Counted from the first letter of the stretch, positions 1 to 9,260 are shown. The stretch: DNA of 64,000 nucleotides from Halocatena salina (GCF_023115355.1 NZ_CP096020.1:62001-126000), one strand, 5' to 3'. A program made the numbers and translations. The notes: a model not told the origin generated them from the sequence alone.

Positions 1-124
1 GTGCGTCCGGACTCGCGTCGGATCCGTACACCTGTTGTCCGAACTCCTGAAGAATCTCCGCACGGTGTAATCCGTGGGTCCCTAGCCCTACCACTCCGAT
101 GTCGAGGTACGCGTTGGTGTTCAT
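1..124 (-). CDS. Gfo/Idh/MocA-type oxidoreductase, N-terminal 41 codons (cut by window edge)
   Basis: Read on the minus strand from an ATG at 122-124, the first 41 codons give a hydrophobic beta strand followed by the Rossmann dinucleotide-binding motif GLGTHG (residues 14-19) and an acidic end to the second strand (YGSDAS). This is the usual N-terminus of Gfo/Idh/MocA sugar oxidoreductases, which oxidise or reduce sugars and cyclitols with NAD(P). The rest lies outside the window, so catalytic residues cannot be checked. It sits 64 bp downstream of the ABC transporter ATPase gene on the same strand, so it may be the last gene of that operon. The family call rests on the nucleotide-binding motif and context only; another NAD-dependent enzyme is possible. 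Confidence 0.6.
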   Translation of the reverse strand, partial: MNTNAYLDIGVVGLGTHGLHRAEILQEFGQQVYGSDASPDA

Positions 125-188
125 GCCCGTGTGTCAGACGGGACACTGATACTGGTTTCGACCGTCTGGTTGAAACCGGCCGTGTACG

Positions 189-1259
189 TCAGTCGGTAGC
201 GTCTTCGTCCTCTTCGATCGGTTCGCTGTCCCAGTACGGGCTGGTAGAGCGAGCACGGAAACAACGGACGGACGATTCCTCCACGGGGACGGGTTGTGGA
301 TCAGTCGTCCGACAGTGCTCGCGGGCCTCCGGACAGCGGGTGTGAAACCGGCAACCGCTAGGTGGATTTACTGGATCCGGAACGTCGATCTTTCGCATCG
401 GTAGCTCCTGTGGTGCCGTGTCGACTGCCGCGAGATCCGGTGTCGCCCAGCGCAACACTGAAGTGTATGGGTGCTGTGGATCCTCGATGAGTTGTTTTGC
501 TGGCCCAACTTCTGTAAGCTCTCCGAGATACATCACACCAATCTTTCCATCACCGTGCTGTGTGAAATATCTGGCGTTCGAAAGATCGTGAGAGATGAAA
601 ATGTACGACGTATCGAACACGGCTTGCAGTTCGAGCATGAGATCCATCATCTCGACGCGTAACGACACATCAAGCGCACTGATGGCTTCGTCGGCGAGGA
701 TGACGTCGGGATTCATCAACAACGCACGGCTGAGGACGACGCGTTGTTGCTCCCCGCCCGACAGCTGATGTGGGTACCGATCGGCGAAATCCTGTGCTGG
801 ACTCATCCCCACTCGTTCGAGCAGCGAATAGATGCGTTCTCGGCGCTCACTCGTCTCCAATTCCGGATTGACCTGTCGGAGTGGTTCGGAGAGGATCGAG
901 AGGATCCGTCGGTTGGGGTTCAAGGAGCTGCCCGGGTCCTGATGAATGATCTGCAACGATTGGCGGATCTCCTGCCACGACAGATCGGCATCGCTCTTTC
1001 CATCTCGGATCGACCAGATGTCGTGACCGCGGTACGTGACATGGCCCGCAGTCGGACGCTGGAGACCGATGGCGGTTTTTCCGAGCGTGGTTTTTCCACA
1101 GCCGCTTTCACCGACCAGAGAGACGACATCGTTTTCCTCGATAGAGAGCGACACGCCATCGACCGCCCGTACGACCTCCGACTCGTCCGTCAACAGTCCG
1201 GATTCGTTCTCGAAATGGACTGCAACGTCTTCGAGACGTAATAGGGGATCGGTGCTCAT
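189..1259 (-). CDS. Dpp/Opp-type ABC transporter ATP-binding protein (DppF/OppF-like)
   Basis: A cytoplasmic ATPase subunit of a peptide/oligosaccharide importer. Numbered from a possible start at 1265, it shows Walker A GESGCGKTT at about residues 52-60, the ABC signature LSGGEQQ at about 168-174, Walker B ending in ADE at about 190-193 and an H-loop histidine in FISHDLS at about 226. The C-terminal tail has the CRFHTRCP cysteine-rich motif typical of the oligopeptide subclass (Oligo_HPY). Walker B continues DEAIS instead of the common DEPTS, a minor variation. The ATG at 1259 overlaps the upstream stop as ATGA, the usual coupling, so I prefer it over 1265. It is the fourth of five transporter genes reading leftward in order after the binding protein and permeases. 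Family members import dipeptides, but archaeal homologues often import cello- or xylo-oligosaccharides. Confidence 0.93.
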   Translation of the reverse strand: MSTDPLLRLEDVAVHFENESGLLTDESEVVRAVDGVSLSIEENDVVSLVGESGCGKTTLGKTAIGLQRPTAGHVTYRGHDIWSIRDGKSDADLSWQEIRQSLQIIHQDPGSSLNPNRRILSILSEPLRQVNPELETSERRERIYSLLERVGMSPAQDFADRYPHQLSGGEQQRVVLSRALLMNPDVILADEAISALDVSLRVEMMDLMLELQAVFDTSYIFISHDLSNARYFTQHGDGKIGVMYLGELTEVGPAKQLIEDPQHPYTSVLRWATPDLAAVDTAPQELPMRKIDVPDPVNPPSGCRFHTRCPEAREHCRTTDPQPVPVEESSVRCFRARSTSPYWDSEPIEEDEDATD

Positions 1260-2320
1260 CGCCACTCACCATCGTTTGCCCCCTCTTCCGCGTAGTTCAA
1301 TGGGATCTCCGTCCGGGCATTTTCCCAGTGGAAACACGCGGCTGTGTGTCCGGATGCGACTGAATCCATAGGGGGATGGTTCGTTCGACACTCCTCGGTA
1401 TCGAGTGGACAGCGCGGGTGGTACGAACAGCCCGACGGCACGTTGATCGGGGCCGGACTCTTGCCTTTGACCGGTCGCATCTCCGCAAGAGGGGCATTGA
1501 GGTTCGGTGTCGCGTTCAACAGCGCTCGTGTATAGGGATGGGCAGGAGCGTCGATCATTTCACTGGCCGGCCCGAGTTCGACGAGTTCGAAGGCGTACAT
1601 CACCGCGAGCCGATCGGCCAGCGACGCGACCAATGGGAGATCGTGAGTGATAAACACCATCGTCAGATCGTATTTCTCCCGTAACTCTCGCAATAACAAC
1701 AGGATAGACTGTTGCATCAACAGGTCAAGCGCTGCAGTCGGCTCGTCCATCACCAACACGTCCGGTTCGAGCACAAGACTCAACGCGATGAGCGTTCGCT
1801 GTTGCATCCCCCCCGACAGCTGGTGGGGATAGGAGCCGAGTATGCGGCTTGGCTCCAGATACAGGTCTTCGAGCAACTCATGTGCCCGGTCGAGTCCCGT
1901 CTCGACGACCGCATCGTGTGCTTCTAGCGTCTCGATGAAGTGCTCTTTGATCCGCATCGTCGGATTGAACGAACTCATTGCCCCCTGGAACACCATCGAT
2001 ATCTCCTCCCAGCGCAGGGAACGGAGCTCAGAATCTTCTAGCGCCAGTACTTCGACGGTCTGCTCCTCGTCGGGACGGTACTCCACACTCCCCGACAACT
2101 GACCGGGATCGGGCACCGCATCGAGTAACGACGACGCTAACATCGACTTTCCGGAGCCGCTCTCCCCGACGATCCCGATGATTTCATTGCGCTCGATCGC
2201 CAACGACACATCGTCGAGCACGTAGGAAGTACCGTTATCGTACGTTACGGACACATCGTTCATTCGAATGATCGGGTCTTGAACCTGCGATTCGTTCAGC
2301 GTATCACTGCTAATAGACAT
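1256..2320 (-). CDS. Dpp/Opp-type ABC transporter ATP-binding protein (DppD/OppD-like)
   Basis: The second ATPase of the importer, forming a heterodimer with the neighbour encoded at 189-1259. Walker A is GESGSGKSM, the signature is LSGGMQQRT, Walker B is VLVMDEPTAALD and the H-loop lies in FITHDLPL. The C-terminal region again carries the Oligo_HPY cysteine motif (CSYHPRCP). A GTG at 2323 gives a GTGA overlap and an ATG at 2320 gives a TGATG junction with the permease stop; either would be translationally coupled. I chose the ATG. The length of about 354 residues is normal for DppD. Substrate cannot be read from this subunit. Confidence 0.93.
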   Translation of the reverse strand: MSISSDTLNESQVQDPIIRMNDVSVTYDNGTSYVLDDVSLAIERNEIIGIVGESGSGKSMLASSLLDAVPDPGQLSGSVEYRPDEEQTVEVLALEDSELRSLRWEEISMVFQGAMSSFNPTMRIKEHFIETLEAHDAVVETGLDRAHELLEDLYLEPSRILGSYPHQLSGGMQQRTLIALSLVLEPDVLVMDEPTAALDLLMQQSILLLLRELREKYDLTMVFITHDLPLVASLADRLAVMYAFELVELGPASEMIDAPAHPYTRALLNATPNLNAPLAEMRPVKGKSPAPINVPSGCSYHPRCPLDTEECRTNHPPMDSVASGHTAACFHWENARTEIPLNYAEEGANDGEWR

Positions 2321-3396
2321 CACATATTCACCTCAGTGTTCGTTTCTCGGTCCTCGTTCCCCGCGGTCGCTTCGGATTCACCCGCGAGCCGGGTTCGGAC
2401 ACGTGGATTGAACACTCGGTCGAGTCCCTGCGCTAGCAGGATGAGACCGAGTGCGATGCCCATGATGGCAATCATCGGCGCGATCAGTTGGTAGAGCGCC
2501 TCGCCGCCGACGAGCGCGCCTTCCTGAGAGTAGGCGTTTTCTAGCTGGAGTCCCCAGTTGTCGACCGAACTGGGTAACACGCCGAGATAGTACAGCCCGA
2601 CGGAGGCGAACACCACGTACCGAGCGGCGTTGGCGAAGTTGACCAGCACGAACGGCATCAGGTTCGGGATGATGTCTTTGAACAGGATCCGTGACGTACT
2701 GACGCCCATCGTTCGTGAGGCCTCGACGTAGGACTCCTCCCGGAGTGTGAGCACTTGCGACCGGATCGAGCGACCGAGTCCGGCCCAGTAGTTGATCGTG
2801 AGCAACACTCCGATGAGAACGGGATCTCTCGGCCTGAAGACGACCGCGAGCACCATGACGAGCGGAAGTCCGGGGATCGACATCGCCACGTCGGAAAACG
2901 AGGTCAATGCGCGGTCAACAGTGCCGCCCTTGTAGCCAGCAACCGTGCCGATGAGAACCGCGACGCCGGTAGCGAAGATCCCGCCCGACATGACCATGAT
3001 GAGCATCTCGGGGGTCGCGTGGATCACCATCCCCAGCACGTCCTCGCCCGATCCCGTCGAGCCCAGCGGTGCGCTCAGCGTCTCGAACGGTCCCAGTCCC
3101 CGTTCGACCTGGTTGCTTTCGGGCGCGGGGTAGAACCACGCGCCAAGGATGCCCATGAGCACGTAGATGGACATGATTGCCGCGCCGATGCGCGTCCGCC
3201 GGTCGTCCCACGCGACGAGTCCGGGCTTGTAGATGAACTCCTCGTAGAAATCCTGGAGCCGGTCGCTCCAGGTGACTTCCACGGTGGACCCACTCGTCTC
3301 GAAGGTGAACGTGTCCGTATCCGGCCCATCAGAGACGATGGTGGACTGTGCTGTATCGGCGTCCGACGTGGAATCAGTAGGTTTCACGTGAATCAC
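2320..3396 (-). CDS. Dpp/Opp-type ABC transporter permease (DppC/OppC-like)
   Basis: An integral membrane permease of 358 residues. A soluble N-terminal extension of about 65 residues precedes the first membrane helix (YVLMGILGAWF). The coupling loop that contacts the ATPase is visible as SYVEASRTMGVSTSRILF in the C-terminal half (EAA-type motif), followed by the usual IIPNLMP. This matches the DppC class of the binding-protein-dependent permease superfamily. The start overlaps the 3' end of the DppB-like gene by 23 bp, and the stop abuts the next ATPase start, so these genes are surely cotranscribed. Confidence 0.92.
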   Translation of the reverse strand: MIHVKPTDSTSDADTAQSTIVSDGPDTDTFTFETSGSTVEVTWSDRLQDFYEEFIYKPGLVAWDDRRTRIGAAIMSIYVLMGILGAWFYPAPESNQVERGLGPFETLSAPLGSTGSGEDVLGMVIHATPEMLIMVMSGGIFATGVAVLIGTVAGYKGGTVDRALTSFSDVAMSIPGLPLVMVLAVVFRPRDPVLIGVLLTINYWAGLGRSIRSQVLTLREESYVEASRTMGVSTSRILFKDIIPNLMPFVLVNFANAARYVVFASVGLYYLGVLPSSVDNWGLQLENAYSQEGALVGGEALYQLIAPMIAIMGIALGLILLAQGLDRVFNPRVRTRLAGESEATAGNEDRETNTEVNM

Positions 3397-4384
3397 CAGA
3401 TTTGACTCGCGGATCGATCAGTCCGTAGGTGAGATCAGCAATGTACACCGCCAACACGAGCGCAATAGTGATGATGAGGAAAATACCCATCATCAGTGGG
3501 TAATCGCGGGCTTCGAGCGCTTGGAACATGTAGTAGCCGATACCGGGATAGCTGAACACCTGCTCGAGAATGATCGATCCGCCGAGATTGAACCCGATCA
3601 GCGTCAGAAAGCCAGTGTACATCGGAAGAATGGCGTTTCGCGCGACGTATCGCACCGAGATTCGGCGGTCCGACAGCCCCCGCAGCCGTGCCACACGGAC
3701 GAAATCCGAACCCAGCACCTGAATGGCGTTTCCACGCATTGCCAGCACCTGTAGCCCCGCGCCGGTGAGGACCATCGACGCGATCGGTAGGATGGCGTGA
3801 TCGATGGCGTCCAAAACGAACAACAGCGACAGTCCCGGTTCCACGTCGGGACTCAATCGGTGGCTCGTCGGAAGCAGCTCCAACTGATAGCCGAACACGA
3901 TGATCAGCACGATACCCAGCACGTAAAACGGCATCGCCGCGAACAGGATCGAGGCACTGCTCGACGCCAGATCGAACGTGCTCCCTTCCCGGTAGGCCAT
4001 GAGCGCGCCCCACACGATGGCGATCAGGAAGATGAGCAGCGTCGACGTTGCCATGACGAACACCGTCCACGGAAGGGCGTCACCGATGATCGCAGTGACC
4101 GGCTCCTTTTGGAGGAACGATTGTCCCATGTCCCCGGTCAGCAGCGCGGTCATATACTCGTAATACTGTTCGGGAAGCGACTGGTTCGGACGGACGTTCT
4201 GATACGACTCGATCATCGCGTTCACCCGGGAGGGTGAAACGCCTTGCCGAAGCAGCTTCCCACGAAGCTGTTCCAACGGTCCGCCGGGGAGCAGCCGGAT
4301 CATCCCGAACGTGACAGTGATGACGATCCACACCGTCAACACAGCCCGGATCGTCCGTTTGAGATAGTAGTTGTTCATACGCAT
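3374..4384 (-). CDS. Dpp/Opp-type ABC transporter permease (DppB/OppB-like)
   Basis: A 336-residue permease with an N-terminal membrane helix (AVLTVWIVITVTFGMIRLL) followed by the externally placed PGGP motif typical of DppB. The C-terminal half carries the coupling loop (VRVARLRGLSDRRI) and the class hallmark LEQVFSYPGIG. It pairs with the DppC-like subunit to form the membrane channel. The gene lies 69 bp downstream of the binding-protein gene, an AT-rich gap that could hold an internal promoter or processing site, and overlaps the next permease gene by 23 bp. Confidence 0.93.
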   Translation of the reverse strand: MRMNNYYLKRTIRAVLTVWIVITVTFGMIRLLPGGPLEQLRGKLLRQGVSPSRVNAMIESYQNVRPNQSLPEQYYEYMTALLTGDMGQSFLQKEPVTAIIGDALPWTVFVMATSTLLIFLIAIVWGALMAYREGSTFDLASSSASILFAAMPFYVLGIVLIIVFGYQLELLPTSHRLSPDVEPGLSLLFVLDAIDHAILPIASMVLTGAGLQVLAMRGNAIQVLGSDFVRVARLRGLSDRRISVRYVARNAILPMYTGFLTLIGFNLGGSIILEQVFSYPGIGYYMFQALEARDYPLMMGIFLIITIALVLAVYIADLTYGLIDPRVKSGDSRETY

Positions 4385-4453
4385 CCTTGATAGCTACCGT
4401 ATTCTTATGTTTATCATACTAGCTCCAATCATACGTTTCAATGATGTCACTGT

Positions 4454-6241
4454 TTAGTTACCAGTGTACTGCATCTCCCCTTGACGTGGAAGCCATGTGT
4501 TAGCCCATTGGACTTGTGCGACCTCGGCGTCCGGTTTGGGAATATCCCATTCTTCACCGCCAGTAATGAACGTCTGTTCGACCTTTTCGAGCACGGGAAG
4601 CATCGGGAGATCCTGATTCGTGACCCACGCTTGTTCGACGGTGATCTCATTGACAGTACTCTCATCAGTGCTTCCAGCTAGTTCCGAGAGTCGCTCGGCC
4701 GGATTGACCGTTATCGTCCCCGATCCCGACCGCGCGGGCACGGTCACATCCTCGCGGTTCCCACCGCGGGAGCCATCGGCCGCTGGGTAGTTGTACGTGA
4801 CGGCGTCGTTGTTCTTGACCAACTGATGATGCAGGGAGAAGTACGGGAACGAACCCTGTGGCGAACCATACAGCCAGCCTGCTGCGGCCACAACGAAATC
4901 ACCGTTAGGGAAGACGTTGCCGAGCATGGCGTCGTAGCTCCGGGTTTCTTTCGTTGCCTGAAATCCGAACTGGGAGAGCTGGTCGACGACCGTATCGGTC
5001 GCCGTGTTCCAGTCCGACCAGTCGGATGGCACCATGATCGGCAGTTCGACGGTTTCGCCGTCGCTGTCGACCCACGTACCGTTTTGTTTCTTATAGCCAG
5101 CCTCTTCGAGGACCTGCGTGGCTTGTTCGGTCGCTGTGCTGTCCACACCGTACGTATCGAAGTCGTCGATCGCATCGCCCAACCACTCTTGTTGATTGTC
5201 CGAAGCGATTCCAACCGGGTACTCCGGAGCGGTCTTGGAGTCCGGAGAGACGTTGTCTCTCACCTGTGCCCGGTTGATGACGTACTGGATCGCTTGACGT
5301 ACGGCCCGATCACTGAGATGTGGATCGCTGTGGTTCGGATACAGTCCGTAGCCCCAGTTCGAGGGCGTCTGGATCTGGGTAACTTTCTTCGGGAAGTTTT
5401 CGAGGATATCCGTCTGCACGAACAGAGAGAACGCCGAATCGATCGCCCCGTTCTGGAGCGCCTGCTGGGCCTGCTGGTTGCTTTCTCGGTATTCGAACAC
5501 GTACTCATCGAAGTTGATGTTATCAGCGTCGGGGTGGTCATCGCGCAGCGTGAGTCGCAGTTGCTCCTGTCCGACGCTGTCGTGTTCGAACGGGCCGCTA
5601 GCGATCGGTTCCCGGTAGGCGAAATCTCCGAGCTCCTTGAGTCCTTTCTGTTCGTCGTTTTTGAGCGTCTCGAGATACGTACCGAACTCGCTTTCCTTTT
5701 GGTGAACGAATCGATCAGCAAGGATCTGGAACGTGACGATCTGCTCGTTGACGGTCGAATCGAACTGTAGCCTGACGGTCGAATCGTCGGGCGTTTTGAT
5801 GCTCTCGGTGAAGTCGGCGTACGGTTCTCCCGTGTACAGTCCGATACGCAGCTGCGTGGCGATGTCGCTGGCCGTGACGTCGTCCCCGTTCGACCACGTT
5901 AACCCATCCCGAACCGTCAGCTCGAACGTATTACCTCCGAAATTCCACTCTGAGATCGCATACGGAATGAACTCGCTCGTCTTGAAGTTGTACTTCACGA
6001 ACGGATCGAACAGCGCTCGATTCGTGATCTGGGGCGTATTCGCCGGATTACTGCTGTTCCACTGTATGTCCGCCGGCACTTGGTTGACGTGGCTGACGTG
6101 TCGTGGACTTTCATTTTCGTCGTCCCCGTTGTTGACGAGGTTAGCACACCCTGCAACGGCAACAGCGCTCGCAACACCGGTTAGTTGGAGGAACCGTCGG
6201 CGGTCGAACGGCTCTTCGCTCTGGTCTCCGTATTCTACCAT
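4454..6241 (-). CDS. Extracellular solute-binding lipoprotein, ABC transporter family 5
   Basis: A 595-residue SBP_bac_5-type binding protein that would capture substrate outside the membrane and deliver it to the DppBC permease. The N-terminus has a twin-arginine motif (RRRFLQL, about residues 14-20), a hydrophobic stretch and a lipobox AVAGC, so it is predicted to be a Tat-exported lipoprotein anchored on the outer face. The body shows the family features (WNFGGNTFELTVRDGLTWSNG near residue 100, and repeated references to binding-cleft tryptophans). It is the first gene of the five-gene transporter operon. The family binds peptides, nickel or oligosaccharides. Because a huge cellulase array lies nearby, I infer a beta-glucan or xylan oligosaccharide ligand, but no residue proves it. 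Confidence 0.9.
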   Translation of the reverse strand: MVEYGDQSEEPFDRRRFLQLTGVASAVAVAGCANLVNNGDDENESPRHVSHVNQVPADIQWNSSNPANTPQITNRALFDPFVKYNFKTSEFIPYAISEWNFGGNTFELTVRDGLTWSNGDDVTASDIATQLRIGLYTGEPYADFTESIKTPDDSTVRLQFDSTVNEQIVTFQILADRFVHQKESEFGTYLETLKNDEQKGLKELGDFAYREPIASGPFEHDSVGQEQLRLTLRDDHPDADNINFDEYVFEYRESNQQAQQALQNGAIDSAFSLFVQTDILENFPKKVTQIQTPSNWGYGLYPNHSDPHLSDRAVRQAIQYVINRAQVRDNVSPDSKTAPEYPVGIASDNQQEWLGDAIDDFDTYGVDSTATEQATQVLEEAGYKKQNGTWVDSDGETVELPIMVPSDWSDWNTATDTVVDQLSQFGFQATKETRSYDAMLGNVFPNGDFVVAAAGWLYGSPQGSFPYFSLHHQLVKNNDAVTYNYPAADGSRGGNREDVTVPARSGSGTITVNPAERLSELAGSTDESTVNEITVEQAWVTNQDLPMLPVLEKVEQTFITGGEEWDIPKPDAEVAQVQWANTWLPRQGEMQYTGN

Positions 6242-6355
6242 GTTCTACGTTAACTCGGAGAAGCACGCAGTAATAAGTGTTGTGGTGTTGATACGCTAGG
6301 TGCCAGTGAGACTCTCGGTGGCAACCTTCATATCACTAGCGACATACCATCACGC

Positions 6356-6589
6356 ATGTCGTGGATTGATGTGTTCTGGGCGTACGTGTACGATCATCGC
6401 CAGTATGGCTGGCTGCTGTTCGTACTTCTAGTGTTTTTGTTGCTCTTGACGGTGATCTCACTGTTGTTCGGAGAGCCCGGAACGACGTCCTACACGATCT
6501 CGATCGTGAATCTGGGTCTCGTCCTCTTTGTCGGACTCCTCGTTGGTACCCTCTTTGGGTACAGTCATTACCGTCGGCCGAACGAATAA
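6356..6589 (+). CDS. Small membrane protein of unknown function, two helices
   Basis: A 77-residue protein with two clear transmembrane segments (about residues 18-38 and 48-66), a short loop between them and a charged C-terminus ending YRRPNE. Aromatic residues near the N-terminus (WIDVFWAYVY) look like a membrane-interface patch. It is divergent from the ABC transporter operon and 114 bp from its first start codon, so the two may share a promoter region. I do not recognise a family. The hydrophobic pattern, ATG start and haloarchaeal-like codon use favour a real gene. Confidence 0.6.
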   Translation: MSWIDVFWAYVYDHRQYGWLLFVLLVFLLLLTVISLLFGEPGTTSYTISIVNLGLVLFVGLLVGTLFGYSHYRRPNE

Positions 6590-7074
6590 GCCGTTTTCGT
6601 TCTGTTTCGCCAGTGTGAACGATCGATCTTCGTGAGTCCATAATACGTCTCTCTGATGTTTTATGGAAATAATATATGAAATCTTATGCATATGTCTACT
6701 ATCTCTTTTCTATCTCCTTTCCATCCCCGAGACGGATGCGTTTCTTTTCCCTGTCTCGCGTCCGTCTTGTATCCAACTCCACAACGCGTTCGTTTGATAT
6801 AGACAAATAACCGTCCTCTGGGTATCTCGTATTTGATATTGTCCGGGCGCGTTTCGCAGATGAGAACGACCGTTATCGTTTCAAGAGGAGAATCTCGAAA
6901 CAAGAGTTACAAACGTACGTGTGTAATGGGACCGTGCTTCCTCTTCCCGATCTACTCATCCGGTCTGTGACCGAGTCTGCTGTTTGATTCCACAGACCTC
7001 CTGCGTTTTTCCTGAACTTTCGTCTTTCATCCGCTCCGTGGTTTTGTATTATCAAACACGGCAGGGGTTTTCGA
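6590..7074. other. Intergenic stretch without a recognisable gene
   Basis: 485 bp with no convincing coding potential on either strand. It contains pyrimidine-rich runs near 6700-6730, an imperfect inverted repeat (arms 6731-6740 and 6757-6766, nine of ten pairs) that could fold as a hairpin, and a near-palindrome at 6907-6926. It separates the 3' end of the small membrane protein gene from the 3' end of the sugar isomerase gene, so terminators for both are expected here. Confidence 0.5.
6907..6926. promoter_or_regulatory. 20-bp near-palindrome, operator-like
   Basis: TTACAAACGTACGTGTGTAA is a dyad with one mismatched pair. It matches 19 of 20 bases of a perfect palindrome at 38223-38242. 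The size and symmetry suit a homodimeric helix-turn-helix repressor. It is not directly upstream of a gene start, so its role is unclear. Confidence 0.4.
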
Positions 7075-7800
7075 TCAGTCCGCCAGCAGCGCCGCGCCGT
7101 GTTTCAGGGAGTCATGGGGGTTCTCCGGTTCGTCGTGCTCGTAGACGATCGTTTCCACGTCGCCGAGTGCGGTTTTGAGACAGTTCGTAACGTCGACGGC
7201 ACCGGTTCCGACTTCGGTCGGGGTTCCGTTGTCCGAACAATCTGTGAGATGGAGTAGTTCGATGCGGTCGGCATTGGCTTCGATAAACGTTTCGGGGTCT
7301 GCGCCGCCGGCTTCGATCCAGCCGGTATCGAGCTCGAAGCCGAGCGCGTCGCCGCTCTGTCGGATCAGCGCTTCGAGACCAGTTCGATCACCGATAGAGA
7401 CGAGCTCGTGATCGTGGTTGTGGTAATGCAGCGATCCACCTGCGTCGGCCACTAAGTCGGCGAGTCGCGTCAGTCGCTCTGCGGTCGTGGCCACGCTGTC
7501 GGCGTCGGCGAACTGATCTGGATCGAGCCACGGAACGACGAGTGTATCACAGCCGATCTCGGCGTATGCCGCTACGGTACCCTCGGGATCGGTCTCCAGT
7601 CGGTCGATGTCGACGTGAGCCGAAACCGCATCGAGTCCATTGCGTTCGAGTGCGGCACCGACACGTGCCGTATCGGCGTCGGCAAACCGGTGTGCGAACT
7701 CGACGCCGTCGAAGCTGGTCTCTCCTACTCGGTCGAGTAGCGACGGGAGCGGTTCATCGATCTCACGAAGCGTGTACAGTTGTATCGCTGTAGTGCTCAC
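7075..7800 (-). CDS. Sugar phosphate isomerase/epimerase family protein (xylose isomerase-like TIM barrel)
   Basis: A 241-residue AP-endonuclease-2/xylose-isomerase-like TIM barrel. Landmarks in order are the substrate-side strand FDGVEFAHRF, the metal/substrate strand LHYHNHDHEL near the middle, FELDTGWIEAGG, and a C-terminal glutamate strand IVYEHDEP. Relatives isomerise or epimerise sugars and inositols (IolE/IolH-like, tagatose epimerase-like) using a divalent metal in the cytoplasm. The start is a GTG at 7800. It is divergent from the Gfo/Idh/MocA gene at 7950 across 149 bp, a common partnership for catabolism of unusual sugars or cyclitols. The exact substrate is not predictable here. 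Confidence 0.85.
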   Translation of the reverse strand: MSTTAIQLYTLREIDEPLPSLLDRVGETSFDGVEFAHRFADADTARVGAALERNGLDAVSAHVDIDRLETDPEGTVAAYAEIGCDTLVVPWLDPDQFADADSVATTAERLTRLADLVADAGGSLHYHNHDHELVSIGDRTGLEALIRQSGDALGFELDTGWIEAGGADPETFIEANADRIELLHLTDCSDNGTPTEVGTGAVDVTNCLKTALGDVETIVYEHDEPENPHDSLKHGAALLAD

Positions 7801-7949
7801 AGTCGTGGTTTTGTCCGGTGAACTAAATAATTACGGCTCTGGACATCGCGCCGACCACGATTGTCTCCGTCCGACCGTCTCAGCCGGTTCTCATTCGACA
7901 GTGGAGCGAAATCACTATCTGGGTGGTAGTATAAACTGACTACCTGAGG

Positions 7950-9044
7950 ATGAATCAGTATACAGTTGCGATCATTGGAACCGGTCCGGATCCAACGAAC
8001 CCGACGGTCGAAGGGTTCGCTATGGGATATCGGCACGCGGAAGCGTATCGTGATCATGATCAGTGTCGCATCCTCGCGTGTGCGGATATCGTCCGCGAAC
8101 ACGGCGAGGCATTCGCTCAGGAGTTCGATCTCGATTCCGAGAGAGTGTATGAGGACTACCAGACGATGCTCTCGGAAGTCGAGCCGGACATCGTCAGCGT
8201 GACCGTTCCCCCCGCTGTTCACGAAGAGATCGTGGTCGACTGTGCCCGCAGCGATGCAGTGGCTGCGGTTCATTGTGAGAAGCCGATGGCCCACACGTGG
8301 TCCAGCGCCCAGCGGATGGTCCAAGCGTGTTGGAGAGCCGATACCCAGCTCACCTTTAACAGACAACGCCGGTTTGGTCGCCCGTTCACGGAAGCCGACC
8401 GGCTCCTGAAAAACGGCGAGATCGGTGCGCTTCAACGCGTAGAGATCGGCTGGGGTGACTTCTTTGATACCGGCGCTCACACGGTCGATCTCGCGGGAAT
8501 GTTCGTCGGTGACCGGTCGCCGGAGTGGGTTATCGCACAGTTGGACTACCGAGAAGAAGACATCAGATTCGGTGCCCACCAGGAGAACCAGATGTGGGCG
8601 CAGTGGCAGTATACGAACGGTGTCTACGGAACGCTGTCGACCGGTGAAGGCTCCTCACTCGTCGGTGCAGCGTTCCTCCTGCGTGGTACCGATGGTACGA
8701 TGCGCATCGATGTCGACAACGGGCCGATGCTCGAACTCGAACAGGACGGATCCCGAACTACCGTCGATGTCGGTGGCGAGACGATCCACGGTACCCCTGT
8801 CGATGGCGATCGCTTTGGCTCCCGGCTACACACCCGCACGATCGAAGCGGTCGTCGATGCCCTCCGGAACGACGAAGAATCCCAACTCTGTGGACGGGTC
8901 GGTCTCAACACGGCTGAGATCCTCTTTGCAGGATACGAATCGGTTCGCCGCAGAAAACGGGTCGATCTCCCGCTTGAGATCGACGATAATCCCATCGAAC
9001 AGATGGTCGAATCCGGTGCGCTCTCACCCTCTCCGAGTGAGTGA
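7950..9044 (+). CDS. Gfo/Idh/MocA family NAD(P)-dependent oxidoreductase
   Basis: A 364-residue cytoplasmic sugar or cyclitol dehydrogenase. The N-terminal Rossmann fold starts at VAIIGTGP, with a longer-than-usual loop (PDPTNPTVEGFAMGYRH) where most family members have GxGxxG directly followed by the helix. The signature EKP motif is present in VHCEKPMAHTW (about residue 112), and the C-terminal domain carries the active-site stretch FFDTGAHTVDLAGM with Asp and His in the expected spacing. A TATA-like TAGTATAAAC lies about 20 bp upstream. It faces the isomerase gene at 7075-7800 and precedes the cellulase array. I infer a role in metabolism of sugars released from plant polysaccharide. Confidence 0.88.
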   Translation: MNQYTVAIIGTGPDPTNPTVEGFAMGYRHAEAYRDHDQCRILACADIVREHGEAFAQEFDLDSERVYEDYQTMLSEVEPDIVSVTVPPAVHEEIVVDCARSDAVAAVHCEKPMAHTWSSAQRMVQACWRADTQLTFNRQRRFGRPFTEADRLLKNGEIGALQRVEIGWGDFFDTGAHTVDLAGMFVGDRSPEWVIAQLDYREEDIRFGAHQENQMWAQWQYTNGVYGTLSTGEGSSLVGAAFLLRGTDGTMRIDVDNGPMLELEQDGSRTTVDVGGETIHGTPVDGDRFGSRLHTRTIEAVVDALRNDEESQLCGRVGLNTAEILFAGYESVRRRKRVDLPLEIDDNPIEQMVESGALSPSPSE

Positions 9045-9159
9045 ACGCTCAGACGAACGGTCGGCGATACCCGAAAAACGCGTCAGCTCGTGACCCAACC
9101 ACCGGAATGGCTGGATAGCGAGCTCGCTCTGAGGCTCGCAGTTTTATGTATTGTTGAAG

Positions 9160-9260
9160 CTGAACTCGACATAACTATAATCAAAAAACAATATAATAAT
9201 CTACTATATATTTATAGAAAATCAATACTAGTAGAAAGTATTATTATGTTGGAGTTTATC
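9160..9260 (+). promoter_or_regulatory. AT-rich leader region before the glycoside hydrolase array
   Basis: A strongly AT-rich stretch in an otherwise GC-rich neighbourhood, with several TATA-like elements (for example TATATATTTATAG near 9205) and a small inverted repeat AATACT/AGTATT around 9226-9244. It is the only sizeable AT-rich gap before the first of eight collinear hydrolase genes, so it is the best candidate for their main promoter. The transcription start is not determinable by eye. Confidence 0.45.

Noticed and set aside
4826..5770. A 314-codon plus-strand open frame
   Set aside because: Antisense to the solute-binding lipoprotein gene; no motif and unlikely codon use.
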